Positions 1 to 9,935 of a stretch of 64,000 nucleotides of DNA are shown here, piece after piece. Source of the stretch: Chrysogorgia sp. JL179-B06 (taxonomy: Eukaryota > Cnidaria > Anthozoa > Scleralcyonacea > Chrysogorgiidae); NCBI GenBank assembly GCA_035772405.1, contig JAYKKM010000225.1:62001-126000 (forward strand). Reading direction: 5' to 3'. A program made the position numbers and the translations under genes. The notes beneath the pieces were generated by a model. The model saw only the letters and a program-made list of their open reading frames with translations, was not told the DNA's origin and ran no database searches. The first letter of the stretch is position 1, and every line of letters starts with the position of its first letter.

Positions 1-2
1 CA

Positions 3-284
3 AGGGTAAAGAAGTGTTCTGGATGCCCATATGCATTTAGAGGTCCTCTAGGCCCACCGTTCACCGGTCTTGTCATTCAGCACAAAGAAAGGGACTGGTA
101 TCCCGACAAATCTGGAAACTGGAAGGTGTCAAGTGAAGGCAATCATTACTACCATTGTCAAATGTCTTGTATCATCGCACGCCACCCCTATTTCCAGCCA
201 CATTCCTTACAACTGGGACCAGAGACGGTGGCAAACATTATTCAGGCCAATGAGATCCGTCAACAGTTTGGGCTGAATTTGTAA
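3..284 (+). CDS. C-terminal 93 codons of an unrecognised Cys/His-rich ORF (5' end outside window)
   Basis: The frame is open from the window edge to a TAA at 282-284 and has no usable start inside the window. The product reads like real protein. It has KCSGC near the start, a charged segment with HKERDWYP, then HYYHCQMSC and RHPYF, and ends in QFGLNL. The spaced Cys and His residues suggest a small metal-binding module, but I do not recognise the family. It could be the last exon of a host gene or the tail of a transposon-encoded protein. No acceptor can be judged because the sequence starts inside the ORF. Base composition is richer in GC than the AT-rich DNA after the stop, which favours a coding origin. 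Confidence 0.5.
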   Translation, partial: RVKKCSGCPYAFRGPLGPPFTGLVIQHKERDWYPDKSGNWKVSSEGNHYYHCQMSCIIARHPYFQPHSLQLGPETVANIIQANEIRQQFGLNL

Positions 285-2867
285 CAGTTTTACTCTAGTG
301 TTAGGTGAAGTGGATAACGATACCGGTTGTACTATTAAACGTCAGAGAAAGGCTTAACATAAATGTAACTTTCATATTTTCTCGTTGCTGTCATGTTATC
401 ATGGAGCTTCCTTGTTGATATTAGTAGTTTTACTAGTCACTGTGTTTTCTTGTGTCAGTCAACCCGATTCCCTCACAGTTCAATGCATATATTTCGTGCA
501 TTTTGGCTTGAAAACACTGACCAACCACAAAACAGACCACATTTGTTAACTTTAAAGCTGTAAAATAGTTCTTAGTCTAAAAAAGGTAGAAAGTTTTACA
601 GTTTTTTTGTTGTTGTGTTTTTTCATTTGTTATATGTTGTTGCGCAATGTATTCTGCAAAGTTGACTTTTCAGGAACAGAATGAATAGCTTCACTTGAAA
701 TGGAAAATTTTAAATCCCCTCTCCGGGGGTTATTAATTTTAGGCCATCAAGAGGGGAGCTTGGGCTTATTTAATTTTCCAAGTCAGAGGGGCTTGTATAG
801 GGGAGGATATTTATTTTATCACGTAATCATGAGCGGGATGATAAAAGAGAGCTGGTTTAATAGCGGAAATCCTTGATCAACTAAAATTAAGCTACAGATG
901 CGACTGAAGATGTTTAATACATCCTTTATTAACCCGGTTGGGGGGGGGGGGGGCGGAATCTGCCCGCCGGGCAATATCTCCACAACTATTGGATGTATGC
1001 CAATAAAATTTTCACAGGTTGATGTCATGGTAACATTTTTGTTGTCATGGCAACAAATTGTGACGTCATTATGACGTCATCGATCAAACATTCGGATTTG
1101 AAGCAATTCAAAAAAGGGTTTTTCTCAGGATTATTTCTTACTGTTCTGTTAACGTACATAAGTTATTATATCAATAAATAGATTTATCTTAATCGATGTT
1201 CTTATTTTTATTGTTATTATAATGAAAAATTTTTGTCGAAATTTTGTATTAGTAGGTGTTCAGGAATACTCTGTTACTTTTTTTATACCCAATATTTTTC
1301 ACCATTTTTTCAGCCCACACTACCAATGCATAACTAGGAAGTCGTAAAATTTTAGATTCATAGCTGTGTCCATTATTGCGATATCAGCATTTAAATTCAT
1401 CGCGGGCAGATTCCGCTCTAGATATGGTTAAATACAAAATATGCAATTTTCTGCCACTATCAAACTCAACCTTTTGAATTCTATTGAAAAGGTACAAAAG
1501 CCTAAAACAAATGAAATTAAAAATAATTCAAAAGGTTGAGTATGCGTATTTTCTACTTATGATAAGGTCTATATTATTTTTAACCCCTTTTTAAAAATAT
1601 ATGTGTGTAACACCCTACAGCTCATATTCTGCTGCCATAATGGCATTGAATGATAAGTTCGACTCCTTCCCGTCCGGAAGATCTTCCCGAGGTGAATAGA
1701 GAAAGTATAAGATTAGCGAGAAGAAATTGCAACAAACGCCTCGGTGAGATGGAAGTAACAAAGACTACGTACATACATTTTAAGAAACTTGAACAATCTG
1801 CAGAGACGAAGATCAAGTGACAGATGGTGACACAAGAAGAAAACTGAATCCGACCGGAAATAACACCTTAACTAGTTAAATTATTCAAGAAAAAAATGTT
1901 TATGAACTATAAGAAATACATTTCTTATAGGTTCCGCAGGTTCCGCAATTCCGCGGAATAGTCACACCCTTTCAAAAGTATTTGGTATACTCCCACAGGT
2001 TGACGGCGCATTTATTATTTCTACGTCACACATTGCATAAATTAAGTGGTCGAGTCAAGTTGGGGCATTCATGCTACGAAAACTTATTGGAGTTTCATCC
2101 CTTCTCACTTTTCTTTATATTACTACCGAAAATCGTGAGACGCCCACGAAGGGGCGGTCCTAACGGCCTTCTGAATTTAAATGTGACAAGCGCGCTATAC
2201 GCTAACGAAGGGGGCGGGGCAACCACAGTCAACGGCCTTCCGAATTTATGTAAACACTGATTCGATGCCTTTCTGGTCTGGTTGCCTGTAATTTGTCCTG
2301 ATTGTCGACAAAATTAACAAGTAAGAACATTTTAAGAGCGATTTAATACAATTATTGTGTAAAAAATACCAAATAAACCCGATTTACTGTTAAACTCGCT
2401 TCACTAATAGACGTTACGGCTCCCTGTGCTTTTACCATTGTTTCATTTTGAATTAGAAATTCTGATAAGTGAACAACAATTGATGTTCAACTAACTAATT
2501 TTTCAGAGTGTTTTGGAAAATGTCATATATTTACAATCACAATATTTTGCGTAACGGACATTACTCCAGAAAAGACATGCCTATTTTAGTACTTTTTCAA
2601 ACAACATATCTTATCAATTACAATGATTGTTACAACAAAACACCTTGGAAAAATGTTTACCTTTTTTTGAAATAAATAACAAATTTGTGTGTTGCGGACA
2701 TTACACAGAAGCCGTAACGGACATTACACTTTTGTCTCATGCTTCTTCTTTATTAATATTTGATCCCAAAGTTACCCAATTTGATAGAGGATAAGGGGAT
2801 TGGATTTAAAACGAATTTAATCCATTGTAATATTTTCAACAATCAACCAAAATAGCTTTTTTCTTTT
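285..2867. other. gene-free stretch with short repeats
   Basis: I see no credible coding frame here. It holds a run of 14 G at about 939-952 and a cluster of palindromic regulatory-like motifs at 1026-1079, listed separately. There is a small foldback with arms 1466-1481 and 1526-1541 (CTCAACCTTTTGAATT and its complement). A short motif containing AACGGCCTTC is repeated at about 2160 and 2230. The phrase GTAACGGACATTAC is repeated around 2550-2725. These look like remnants of repeats rather than genes. Confidence 0.5.
1041..1079. promoter_or_regulatory. X-box-like palindrome plus two CRE-type sites
   Basis: GTTGTCATGGCAAC at 1041-1054 fits the RFX X-box pattern. A weaker half-copy, ATGTCATGGTAAC, lies just before it. 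Two TGACGTCA octamers follow at 1061-1068 and 1072-1079 and match the CREB/ATF site exactly. No gene start is recognised nearby, and such motifs also occur in cnidarian repeats, so activity is unproven. Confidence 0.3.
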
Positions 2868-3419
2868 TTAAAGTGCCCCTGTGATCACATTTTTGGTATC
2901 CCGAATTTTTACATATTTGTAAAGAGCATGGTGTTCTCACTTAACTTGCTAAATTTCAAGCAATTGCGAGCATGGGAAGTCGCCTTTTCAGACTGTTTTT
3001 ATACGAGATTATACGGCCGCCATTACTCGAACATGTTCCGGACGCTTAGGTTGCGATTAGAGGAAGTGACGTCAAAGACTCAACACGTGGCTAGTTATAT
3101 ATGAATATAAAGCTACTTGGGGAAAACTTTCTATTGTAACTTGTCGTATAATTCGTATAATTTCCATAAAGCTTTGTCACGTGTTGAGTCTTTGACGTCA
3201 TAATCACCTACTCTGCTGTGGAATCGCGGGCTCGTCTGGAACAAGGTTTGAGCAATGGCGGAAAAAATGTGGGCGACTTTGGAGGTTAAATTTCTTGTGA
3301 TAGAATGTTTGTTGTTCAATTTTTTTGGCAAATGCGAACATTTATTAACCTAAAAGGATGTTTTGTAACAAAAAATGCCAGGAAACGTAATGTGATATTT
3401 CGTCGAAGGGGCACTTTAA
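2868..3419. mobile_element. TTAA-bounded foldback MITE (copy 1)
   Basis: The element starts at TTAAAGTGCCCC and ends with the complement GGGGCACTTTAA. Long internal arms also pair, for example GACGTCAAAGACTCAACACG near 3069 with its complement near 3178. It has no coding capacity. TTAA target duplications are known for piggyBac and Kolobok elements, so a non-autonomous member of one of those is the likely identity, by inference. Confidence 0.75.
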
Positions 3420-3820
3420 GCATAGTATACACACATCGTAAATGTTGTGTAAAAACCTTAATTACATGTAAAAAATTTTCTATGTAGAGGTAAATTTGAA
3501 GAATTACAACACTGTATTTGGATGTTGGCAATAAAGTTAGACGTTTTTATAGCTAAAAAGCATAACGAGGATAACATTTCCTTAGCCACTAAGGGCTCTT
3601 GTTTAATTTAAGAAATCACAAAAAGTGCATTTAAACATGGAATTGCCCTCTAGTCCTTTCTGATCATTCATTCGTTGAATGAAAATTTAACATTCCTCGT
3701 CCCAATTTAGCCAAGATTAATGTTCAGTTTCGCAAGCTAAAGCAAATTGACCTGGATTCTTTTAAAGGTGACATTTCGTCATCTAAGCTTTGTAGTACAA
3801 CCTGGACCAGTGTTGAGGAA

Positions 3821-4732
3821 GTGGCGAAGTGCTATGATGAGACCCTGTGCTCCATCTTGGATAAACATGCGCCTTTGAAGACGAAAGTTATGGTTGTGAG
3901 ACCTAGGTTCAATGACAACCGCAAACAGCTCAAGGCCAAGCGCATAAAATTCGAAAGAAAAATGCTAATGTCAGGTCTTCAAAGTGACAAGGATGCCTAC
4001 CAAAATGTACGTGACAACTACTCAGCCCTCTTGAATGATGTTAGAAGAGCACATTATTCTAATCTAATTTATCAGTGTGCTGGGGAATGTTTCGTGATGT
4101 CAATTCGTTAAGTAAAGAACGTCCGGATAACTTGCTACCAGCACATGAAGATCCTTATCTCTTGGCTGTTGAATTTGGTGAATTTATCAAGGCCGAAATA
4201 GAGATCATTGTGGTTGATCCACCTACCAGTCGATTTCCGTTCTCCTCAAATAGTTAAATTGGAAAACTTCTCTTTACTTTCTGAAGAAGAAGTACGTAAG
4301 ATCATCATGGGTTCTTCGAATGCTTCTTGTCCATTGGATCATATTCCAACATGGTTGCTCAGGGTATGTGGTGACGTACTTACTCCAGTTATCACTCAGA
4401 TGGTGAATCTATCTTTGAAAGATGGTTGCATTCCTGAACATTGGAAGATTGCATTGGTTTTCCCTCTCCTGAAGAAACTTGGCCTCGATTTGATATTTAA
4501 GAACTTTAGACCTGTCAGCAACCTTCCATTTGTCGCCAAATCCGTTGAGAGGGCAGTGATCCCTCAGTTGTTCGCTCACTGTGCAAAGAATGCTCCTGTG
4601 ATAGATAATCAGTCGTCCTATAGGAAATTCCGCTCTACTGAAACCGTGCTGCTTAAAGTTCAAAGCGACATTCTTACAAGGTTTACAAGTATGGCTAGCG
4701 GGAGGTCACATTGCTTATCCTCCTTGACCTAA
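3821..4732 (+). pseudogene. RT pseudogene of the LINE, N-terminal half
   Basis: Three overlapping frames (3821-4111, 4075-4257 and 4208-4732) together read as the pre-RT linker and the first RT motifs, including FRPVSNLPFVAKSVER and the partly conserved SSYRKFRSTET. Frameshifts lie near 4100 and 4230, so no single protein can be made. Homology is to the non-LTR RT family in general; the clade is not settled. Confidence 0.7.
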
Positions 4733-4955
4733 GCGCCGCTTTCGACACGATTGATCACAGTATTATGATGGATATTTTGGTAAAAGACTTTGGTATTGTT
4801 GACAACGCTTTGAAATGGTTCAAATCATTTTTAAACGAAAGAAAGCAACCAGCAGAAATCCGAAGTCTTTAACTTAACTTCTGGTGTTCCACATGGTAGC
4901 TGTTTGGGTCCAGTGCTATTCTAACTATATGCATCGGGGCTATTCATGATTAGTA

Positions 4956-5572
4956 TCAACCAACTAGTGGTCTATTACAAATTCGGCATTCTGATTGGCT
5001 GAGCTACTCACTGTCTATTGGTGATAGACGGTGAGTAGCGTTACCCTAATCACAAATTAACCCTCTTATGCTGGAATATTCCTATCCTGACCAATCAGAA
5101 GCCACGACATATTCAAGCTGCACGGCCAAACCTGGAATATAGTCCAAACATGGCGTCCGCTAAAATTTATATACGAGTTAACGACTAACGAGTGATGAAA
5201 TCATGAAAACATTGGCCCGAAAGCAATGGAAAATTGTTCAGTTTGACATTTTCGAATAAGAAAATGAATTCGCTTATGCCTATGGAGTATATCTATACCA
5301 AATATGAAGCAAAGTAATTACAATCTCGTTTTTTGTTAGCGATTGTTTATCATGTGTCATCGAGCAACTCTACATTTTGAATGGGGAGACTTCTACAAAC
5401 AAAAAGGTAAAACTATCTGAAAATTTGGAACAATGTTAGAAAGGTTGTTTATGGTTGATACTAAAACAATTAGACAACTCGCCCTCGTTGTCTATGAGCA
5501 GATAGTCAACTCGGGCTTCGCCCTCGTTGACTGTATCTGCTCATAGACAACTCGTTCTCGTTGTCTAATTGT
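4956..5572. mobile_element. hairpin-bearing insertion in the LINE (family also at 21307-21517)
   Basis: This block interrupts the LINE reading frame between FMI and VSKHLP. It begins with TGGTCTATTACAAA and a small hairpin around GCTACTCAC. It ends with a multi-shell hairpin of six CTCG tetranucleotides (5478-5560). A shorter relative with the same left part and the one-shell ending lies at 21307-21517, so this is a mobile family. It has no ORF. Confidence 0.7.
5476..5571. repeat. nested hairpin with six direct CTCG tetranucleotides
   Basis: Arms starting ACAATTAGACAA pair with TTGTCTAATTGT, and inner arms ATAGTCAA and TTGACTGTAT pair around a GGCTTCGCC tip. CTCG occurs at 5478, 5484, 5510, 5523, 5551 and 5557, always in the same orientation although the flanks are inverted. 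The simpler copy at 21478-21515 has just two. Confidence 0.8.
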
Positions 5573-6323
5573 TAATTGTCTCGAAACACCTTCCGAATTC
5601 TCATAGTTACGCTGATGATACGCAGTTGTATTTCTCGTTTAGACCCGACTTTTCGTCTTTTGTGGAAAGCGCGGTTCAAATAATCGAGAATTGTATCACA
5701 GAGGTTCGTGCATGGATGATTCCTCGCCGCTTGTTGATCAACGACAACGACACTAAGACAGAGTTCCTAATCATCGGTTCCCGACAGCAATTGTCCAAAG
5801 TTGACATCGACTCGGTTAAGGTATGAGAGTCGAATATAAAACCAGTGAAAAGTGTGCGTAACCTTGGCGCATGGTTTGATAGGAACATGTCAATGAGTGA
5901 CCATGTTGGCAAAGTTTGCAGTAAAGCATTTCGTTGTCTTTATTTAACATCAGACAAATCAAGAAGTTTTTATTAGAGGACTCAACAAAGATCTTGGTCG
6001 ATGCATTTGTGACATCTTATCTTGACTATTGTAACTCCTTGCTTTATGGCCTCCCTCAGTATCACTACGATCGTCTGAAGAAGATATTGAATGCTGCTGC
6101 CCGTGTAATACCCAAGTTTGACCACATTACGCCTGTGCTTGTAAAGCTTCACTGGCTTCCAGTACGATACCGCGTTACGTTCAAAATTCTTCTCCTGGTG
6201 TTCAAGGCACTTAATTGCGAAGCTGCTATCTATATTTGTGATTTCTTAATGGTTAAGAAATCGTCGGGGAGATATCATCTCAGGTCTGATGAGCAGGGGA
6301 AAGTTGCTGATTCCACGTACTAA
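5573..6323 (+). pseudogene. RT pseudogene of the LINE, C-terminal half
   Basis: After the insertion the frame resumes with SYADDTQLY at the catalytic site. It continues through the thumb region (SYLDYCNSLLYGLPQ, KILNAAARVI, LHWLPVRYRVTFKILLLVFKAL), which is typical of L2-like elements. Stops and frameshifts near 5826 and 6323 break it. It is non-functional. Confidence 0.75.
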
Positions 6324-6647
6324 CTGCAAAACATTTGGAGATAGAGCGTTTGCTAAAGCCGGCCCCACACTATGGAATCAACTTCCATTCGATGTGAGGT
6401 GTCATCGACATCGAGACTTTTAAGACTTAAAAACGCTTCTCTTTAGACAGGCTTTTGATGTTTAATGACTCTAACTTTGGTCGTAGGCCGAAATAGTTTT
6501 ATTTGTTTATTTGTTATATAAGTTTCAGCGCTTTAGAATATTTATAGTTTTAGCGCTATATAAATTAAATTAAATTAAACTTAAAAATTAAATTAAGTAA
6601 TAAAATGTGATTGGTGATTGTTGTTACTCGGAGTTTCAAATAGGGAC

Positions 6648-7154
6648 CTTAAGATCTACGACGGCAACCCAGGACGGCGACGGCAATGAAAGAAATATAA
6701 ATTTTAGCATTTGAATGAAACCACGATCGATTGACAAGCGTATTTGATACTCAAAGCTTGTTTTATGATCTCCAAAACGCTTCAATATTTCTAAAACCAT
6801 TGTAGTGTCTGTGTTTAAGTCAGTCTTAAGGAACGTCGCTCATCTCTCTGCGAGTTACCGTCGTCCTGAAGACGTGAAAATGTTCTCAGACTATGTGCAC
6901 ACGTTTTTATATTGTTCTCCGTCCTCAAGTGAGTAGAAAACAATGGCCTCATTACTTGAAACAATATAAAAACCATCGGAAACGTCACCGTGTGCACATA
7001 GTCTCAGTGACGTCGCTGTAAACAGAACGAAGACGGCGTTGAGATTACTCTTGGGAATAAAAATTAATTATTCATTCTTTTTGTTTCGCATAAAGATTCT
7101 TTTGTTTGAACGACGTCCCCGTCCTACGTTGCCGTCGTAGATTTTAAGGTCCCC
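6648..7154. mobile_element. MITE with GGGACCTTAAGATCTACGAC termini
   Basis: The left end GGGACCTTAAGATCTACGAC and the right end, which reads GTCGTAGATTTTAAGGTCCC, are inverted repeats. Internal arms around CTATGTGCACACG near 6890 and the complementary segment near 6985 also pair. It has no coding capacity. The superfamily is not assigned. Confidence 0.7.
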
Positions 7155-7538
7155 AATATCAATATATATATCAAGAGAACTTTAATTACACCACGCCAAA
7201 TTGATTACAGAATAATTGATTAAAGAATTTCTTGATGATTTTGATGGACCTACTTCAAACTTGTTTAATTAAATTAAATATTACATTTAAAGCCAGAATA
7301 TCAGTTTTCAGTTATCTTGAGCAATACATCGTCCCTTGGTTTACTATTAAAATACTGCACATGTTTTTGCTCAAAATTTGTGGTCAATCAATTAATATAT
7401 TTTAATGTGTATATTACAAAAATATCTCTTAAAGATACACATAAGAAATCATCATTTAGCAAACTGAATTTCAACGTCAGCATACCATCCATGTTAGTAT
7501 AATGTTTTTGTTCAACCATGCAGAGCTGAATTAATTAG
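7155..7538. other. AT-rich stretch downstream of the IQUB stop
   Basis: This should hold the IQUB 3' UTR and polyadenylation region, since transcription runs toward low coordinates. Candidate AATAAA-like signals cannot be separated from the general AT richness. I see no other gene. Confidence 0.4.
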
Positions 7539-7700
7539 TCACGCTTTGGAGCTTGTAACTGTCGGTGTCAGACTTAGTCCCACAAGGTCGTGAGTTAGCT
7601 TCGATTTAAGATGTTTAGCCATTTCAGGGAGTTTTGAAAAATAGTTTTTTGCCAAAACATGCTTGTGCAAAACCTTTCCAATGAACATCCGCCCATAGGC
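7539..7700 (-). CDS. IQUB: IQUB exon 15 (terminal coding exon)
   Basis: The acceptor TTTATTTCAG precedes GCC TAT GGG. The exon codes [27 protein letters not shown] and ends in TGA at 7539-7541. The human counterpart has KHKHILAKNYFSQVP at the same point. The tail after this block differs from vertebrates and ends TSSKA. Length is 162 bp, phase 0. Confidence 0.9.
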   Translation of the reverse strand, partial: AYGRMFIGKVLHKHVLAKNYFSKLPEMAKHLKSKLTHDLVGLSLTPTVTSSKA

Positions 7701-8190
7701 CTGAAATAAAAGTGGAGTTATCGTTTCACGTCAGCAAAATTCTAAAATGTAATTATAAAAGATAAAAGGCTGATCTTGCTTAACATGTTTCGCAGATCGT
7801 CGAACATTTTTATAGGTCGACATACAATTATTCCTTCTTGAGTTACAGAGTTTTAAATCGTGGTGTTAGACTTGGATAAGCTAGTATAGAAGTTCTAATC
7901 TATTTTAAGATAAAATCTAATCAATTTGATTAAAACTTGGTGTTATTCGTGCCTTCGAAAACCAACATGGAGCCTCGCTCGACTTGTCTGTAATCTTGTC
8001 TGTAGTCATATCTATAGTCATGACTATACCTGTATCTGTAGGTAACATCATCATCATCATCGTGATCAACATCATTTCAACAACCATCATAGATCATAAT
8101 AATAATCGTTTTCATTAATACTAACATAAAAATAATGGTAATTTTTATTGTTTTAATTATTACTAATAGAAAATAAATCTAAGGACATAC

Positions 8191-8376
8191 CTCTGTGACA
8201 TTTTCTAACTTCTCGTGCGCAGCTGCTTCTTCTTTTGTTAATAATATACAATTCCATGGAGACCACTCCTCGTGTTTATTCCAACGAATAAATATCAAGT
8301 CATACAGGTCGTTTTGAGCACTCAATACGCTCTGGGTATTCCAGATACTTTCAATTAGATAGCGCAAATCAGATTC
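8191..8376 (-). CDS. IQUB: IQUB exon 14
   Basis: The acceptor TTTTTATAG is followed by GAATCTGAT, and the donor is GAG/GTATGT. The product includes [17 protein letters not shown] and [20 protein letters not shown], nearly identical to vertebrate IQUB. Length is 186 bp, phase 0 at both ends. Confidence 0.95.
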
Positions 8377-8680
8377 CTATAAAAAGGTGGCGGTTTAATG
8401 AAAACAGAAAAATAAGTATAATACTCCGTTACTTTTAGCAAGCCTATTAATTATTGATTGCAAATTCTGTGCTTTTTCCTCCATGAACTGGGTTTTCAGC
8501 ATTACGGCACAAACATGTACATTTTAACTGACGAGTATCGCAGTTTCTCTATTTAGTTTAACATATTACTTGGAAAAGTAAAAACAAATTTTGTTTGTTT
8601 CTATCACAACTATGATAACCATACAGCAGTGAAACTAATGATTTGGTAAAGAAAACAGAGAAGACCTACATAATACGTAC

Positions 8681-8828
8681 CTGAATCAAAAATGCTATTT
8701 TGGATCCATCTTTAAAGGTTTCCTCTGAGCAACGAAGGTTTCGGAGCATCATTTTGTATTGTGAAAAATCTTGACGTAATCGAGCATCGTTATCCAACGC
8801 TTGACACCGACGACACTTACCAACGACA
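8681..8828 (-). CDS. IQUB: IQUB exon 13
   Basis: The donor is CAG/GTACGT. The acceptor is taken as AATTAAAG before TGTCGTTGG, because it restores phase with exon 12. The product VVGKCRRCQALDNDARLRQ...EETFKDGSKIAFLIQ carries the second CxxC pair. It aligns with human YRCRNCINLQNEAQ...DDSKIAFLMQ. Confidence 0.9.
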
Positions 8829-9594
8829 CTTTAATTGAATATATAATTATGTTAAGGAGGAAGGACTGGGGGAAAATGAAGAAGGAATGAAATAGCTAGA
8901 AAGAGAACGTACAACGATGACACTTGCCAATATTTACATGATAGACATCGTTGGCGTTTTAACGAAGACGAAGAGCAAAGAAAGAATGAATGAAAAAGGC
9001 AAGAGGAAGTAGAACATAAAGAGAGCAGTAAGAATAAAATAAAAAGGGGAGAAAATAAAATGAAAACAAATAAATAATAGCCTGTGCCACAGCACTGACT
9101 TGGTAGGTCTTTGAACACTCATGTGTGGACTGCTTGTCCTCCAGCAGAAGACTGGGAAGAAAGAAGGCGTAAACATGCTAACTATTAGTAAATCTCGAGT
9201 TATATACAATGTTGTCAAAACGGGTTATTAAAAGATACAACGTATCTACGACTACGTCTTTGTCTGCCTAGTCTCGTTCGCAGCCGTCGTGACGACCTCG
9301 TCATAATCGGGTGTAACATAAGCGTATAAAGTTTTAATTTTGCATATAATATTTCCCCCAAAACGTGGGAGTTAATTTATGCACGGACCAAGTAATCACG
9401 TGATTGTTCACAGGCCTTATATACTGTATACTTATTACGAGTCAGGGGTGTGACACACAAAAAGAATATATGAAGAAGATTGCGTGGACTTTAGCGGCAG
9501 ATGTTATATCGAAAAATGGGCGGAAAGGGCATGATGATGGAAGAATATACTACAGAAAAAATGACATGTTGTATACGGTATTTATGAAACACAC
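8829..9594. other. IQUB intron 12 sequence
   Basis: No coding frame is supported. A short segment near 8905-8960 resembles the start of exon 13 in minus orientation (it reads NIGKCHRC). It soon hits stops and is probably a chance or duplicated fragment. Confidence 0.4.
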
Positions 9595-9695
9595 CAAGTA
9601 TTTGATCTGATTTGAAATTCTGTGGAGGGAAGGTATTCCCTGCAACTCGAACAGAAATAAATATTTTTTCGTAATGTCGACGGATCTTGAGGAAC
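9595..9695 (-). CDS. IQUB: IQUB exon 12
   Basis: The acceptor TTTTTTCCTAG precedes GTTCCTCAAGAT and the donor is CTTG/GTGTGT. It codes VPQDPSTLRKNIYFCSSCREYLPSTEF, matching human [27 protein letters not shown]. It carries the first CxxC pair, which probably forms a metal-binding knuckle with CRRC of exon 13. It starts in phase 0, which forces a GC donor for the preceding intron. Confidence 0.92.
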
Positions 9696-9850
9696 CTAGG
9701 AAAAAATGCTGTTAATCACGTGTATGATGGATGATACATGGTACTGTACAGACTGATACTTAACAGAAAGAGTAACCTGTAAGAGACACTACTCATTACT
9801 TTTTGTGTAATAATCATAAAATGCATGTGCCATAATATAAAGTGGTACTT

Positions 9851-9852
9851 GC
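9851..9852 (-). promoter_or_regulatory. IQUB: GC 5' splice site of IQUB intron 11
   Basis: On the minus strand the junction reads TTTTAAAA/GCAAGT. Cutting here joins LLK to VPQDP in frame, exactly as in vertebrate IQUB. The nearest GT, three bases on, would shift the frame. GCAAGT is the usual intron start of GC-AG introns. Confidence 0.75.
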
Positions 9853-9935
9853 TTTTAAAAGCCTTGCAGCTTCAGGATTGAACAACGGTGTCTTGCAGTA
9901 CTGGAGAAACAACGTTGATATACGTTTCCTTAAAC
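9853..9935 (-). CDS. IQUB: IQUB exon 11
   Basis: The acceptor CCCACTATAG is followed by GTTTAAGG. The product [27 protein letters not shown] aligns with human [27 protein letters not shown]. Two bases complete the Gly codon split with exon 10. Length is 83 bp. Confidence 0.93.

Larger units (their letters stand above)
3655..6595 (+). mobile_element. degenerate LINE (CR1/L2-like), 5'-truncated and interrupted
   Basis: Reading frames here match the end of a LINE endonuclease domain (DHSFVE near 3670), the linker with HAPLKTK, and a reverse transcriptase. RT motifs seen are LLDLSAAFDTIDHS near 4715, GVPHGS near 4885 (the usual Q is H) and YADDTQLY near 5595. Frames break several times, with a stop right after GPVLF. 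About 610 bp of foreign DNA at 4956-5572 splits the RT just before the YADD motif. The 3' end carries AAATT-type repeats near 6560-6595. It is a dead copy. Confidence 0.8.

Noticed and set aside
8852..9218. Overlapping minus-strand hydrophobic frames as an IQUB exon or membrane protein
   Set aside because: The frames come from an AAAATAAAA/GAAAG-rich patch; the true exon coding YFCSSC was found at 9595-9695.
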